The notes beneath the pieces are model-generated. The model did not search any database and was not told the DNA's origin. It worked only from the letters and a program-made list of their open reading frames with translations. The position numbers were made by a program, and so were the translations under genes. DNA of 64,000 bases from Calothrix sp. HK-06 (GTDB taxonomy: Bacteria > Cyanobacteriota > Cyanobacteriia > Cyanobacteriales > Nostocaceae), in NCBI RefSeq assembly GCF_001904745.1, contig NZ_MRCD01000007.1, positions 1-64,000 of the forward strand, read 5' to 3'. Below are positions 63,945-64,000 of this stretch, piece by piece. Each line of letters starts with the position of its first letter. Within the stretch, counting starts at the first letter, position 1.

Positions 63945-64000
63945 ATGTTAGAGCCGGAAAAGAAATTATTAAGTTTAAAAGACGGTTGGAATGGTTCCGA
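63945..64000 (+). CDS. Start of a gene cut by the window end
   Basis: ATG followed by MLEPEKKLLSLKDGWNGS with no stop before the end. The L.DGWNG motif near the start is seen in several cyanobacterial hypothetical proteins. Too little to identify. Confidence 0.4.
   Translation, partial: MLEPEKKLLSLKDGWNGS

Noticed and set aside
1-64000. tRNA, rRNA, riboswitch, phage or insertion-sequence transposase
   Set aside because: Looked for on both strands; no cloverleaf with a GGTTCGA-type arm outside coding genes, no rRNA core sequences and no transposase motifs were seen.

Overview
The window looks like chromosomal DNA of a filamentous, probably heterocyst-forming cyanobacterium (order Nostocales; a Rivularia/Calothrix-like lineage is a guess). 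The grounds are: an RpaB/Ycf27 response regulator, an NblB-like phycobilisome-degradation protein, a CCB2/CCB4-type cytochrome b6f heme-assembly factor, a cyanoexosortase with a PEP-CTERM protein, DUF4347/DUF4114 giant exoproteins, Ser/Thr kinases with WD40 repeats, a DUF3365 heme sensor, and many short dispersed hairpin repeats between genes. No rRNA, tRNA, CRISPR array, prophage or intact transposase was found. Base composition is AT-rich (about 40% GC by eye). The palindrome GGCGCC is strikingly frequent (about a hundred copies by eye), while GATC and GGCC look rare and the usual cyanobacterial HIP1 octamer GCGATCGC was not seen.

Layout. 0-3.2 kb: a large DUF4347/LVIVD/cadherin-like/DUF4114 exoprotein. 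3.6-5.7 kb: lysR plus a TrpD2/YbiB-like gene. 5.8-8.5 kb: panD with a metallo-beta-lactamase-fold pseudoenzyme, a 55-bp perfect inverted repeat pair, inorganic pyrophosphatase and a small membrane protein. 9.4-12 kb: DUF362 protein and aspartase, the latter with repeat elements at both ends. 12.4-17.8 kb: a truncated antitoxin-like peptide, pgsA, a GT4 glycosyltransferase, and the deoC-recO-MFS operon. 18-20.3 kb: a C5 DNA methyltransferase beside an Rpn/DUF4351-type PD-(D/E)XK protein. 20.6-28 kb: a membrane GTPase, a GT2 glycosyltransferase and an RND efflux operon. 28.2-30 kb: a PAS histidine kinase preceded by a truncated FIST sensor gene. 30.5-33.2 kb: an SLH/beta-helix surface protein, a DUF1400 protein and a small conserved protein. 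33.5-39.7 kb: the rimP-nusA-ylxR-infB operon, with a terminator-like hairpin just before rimP. 39.8-48.7 kb: a membrane protein, a peptidoglycan-binding protein, a ClpP/SppA-like protease, two Ser/Thr kinases, a heme-HAMP sensor and a PhnD-like binding protein. 49-53.4 kb: a DUF2283 gene with a dead DUF4258 partner, radA, rpaB, ccbB and a DUF456 gene. 53.4-64 kb: a PEP-CTERM protein, nblB, a CBS protein, class II aldolase, alkaline phosphatase, an unrecognised protein, a DUF6918-like protein, cyanoexosortase B, a DegT aminotransferase, and a gene start cut by the window end.

Most genes are ordinary housekeeping or envelope and signalling genes. The points most worth a second look are: the pseudo-MBL protein that has lost its HxHxDH ligands; the GGCGCC/GATC composition anomaly together with an unassigned C5 methyltransferase; the heme sensor, kinase and binding-protein cluster at 45-49 kb; the truncated FIST plus kinase pair; the rimP leader hairpin; the caspase-like dyad in the DUF4347 domain; and the decayed DUF4258/DUF2283 pair.
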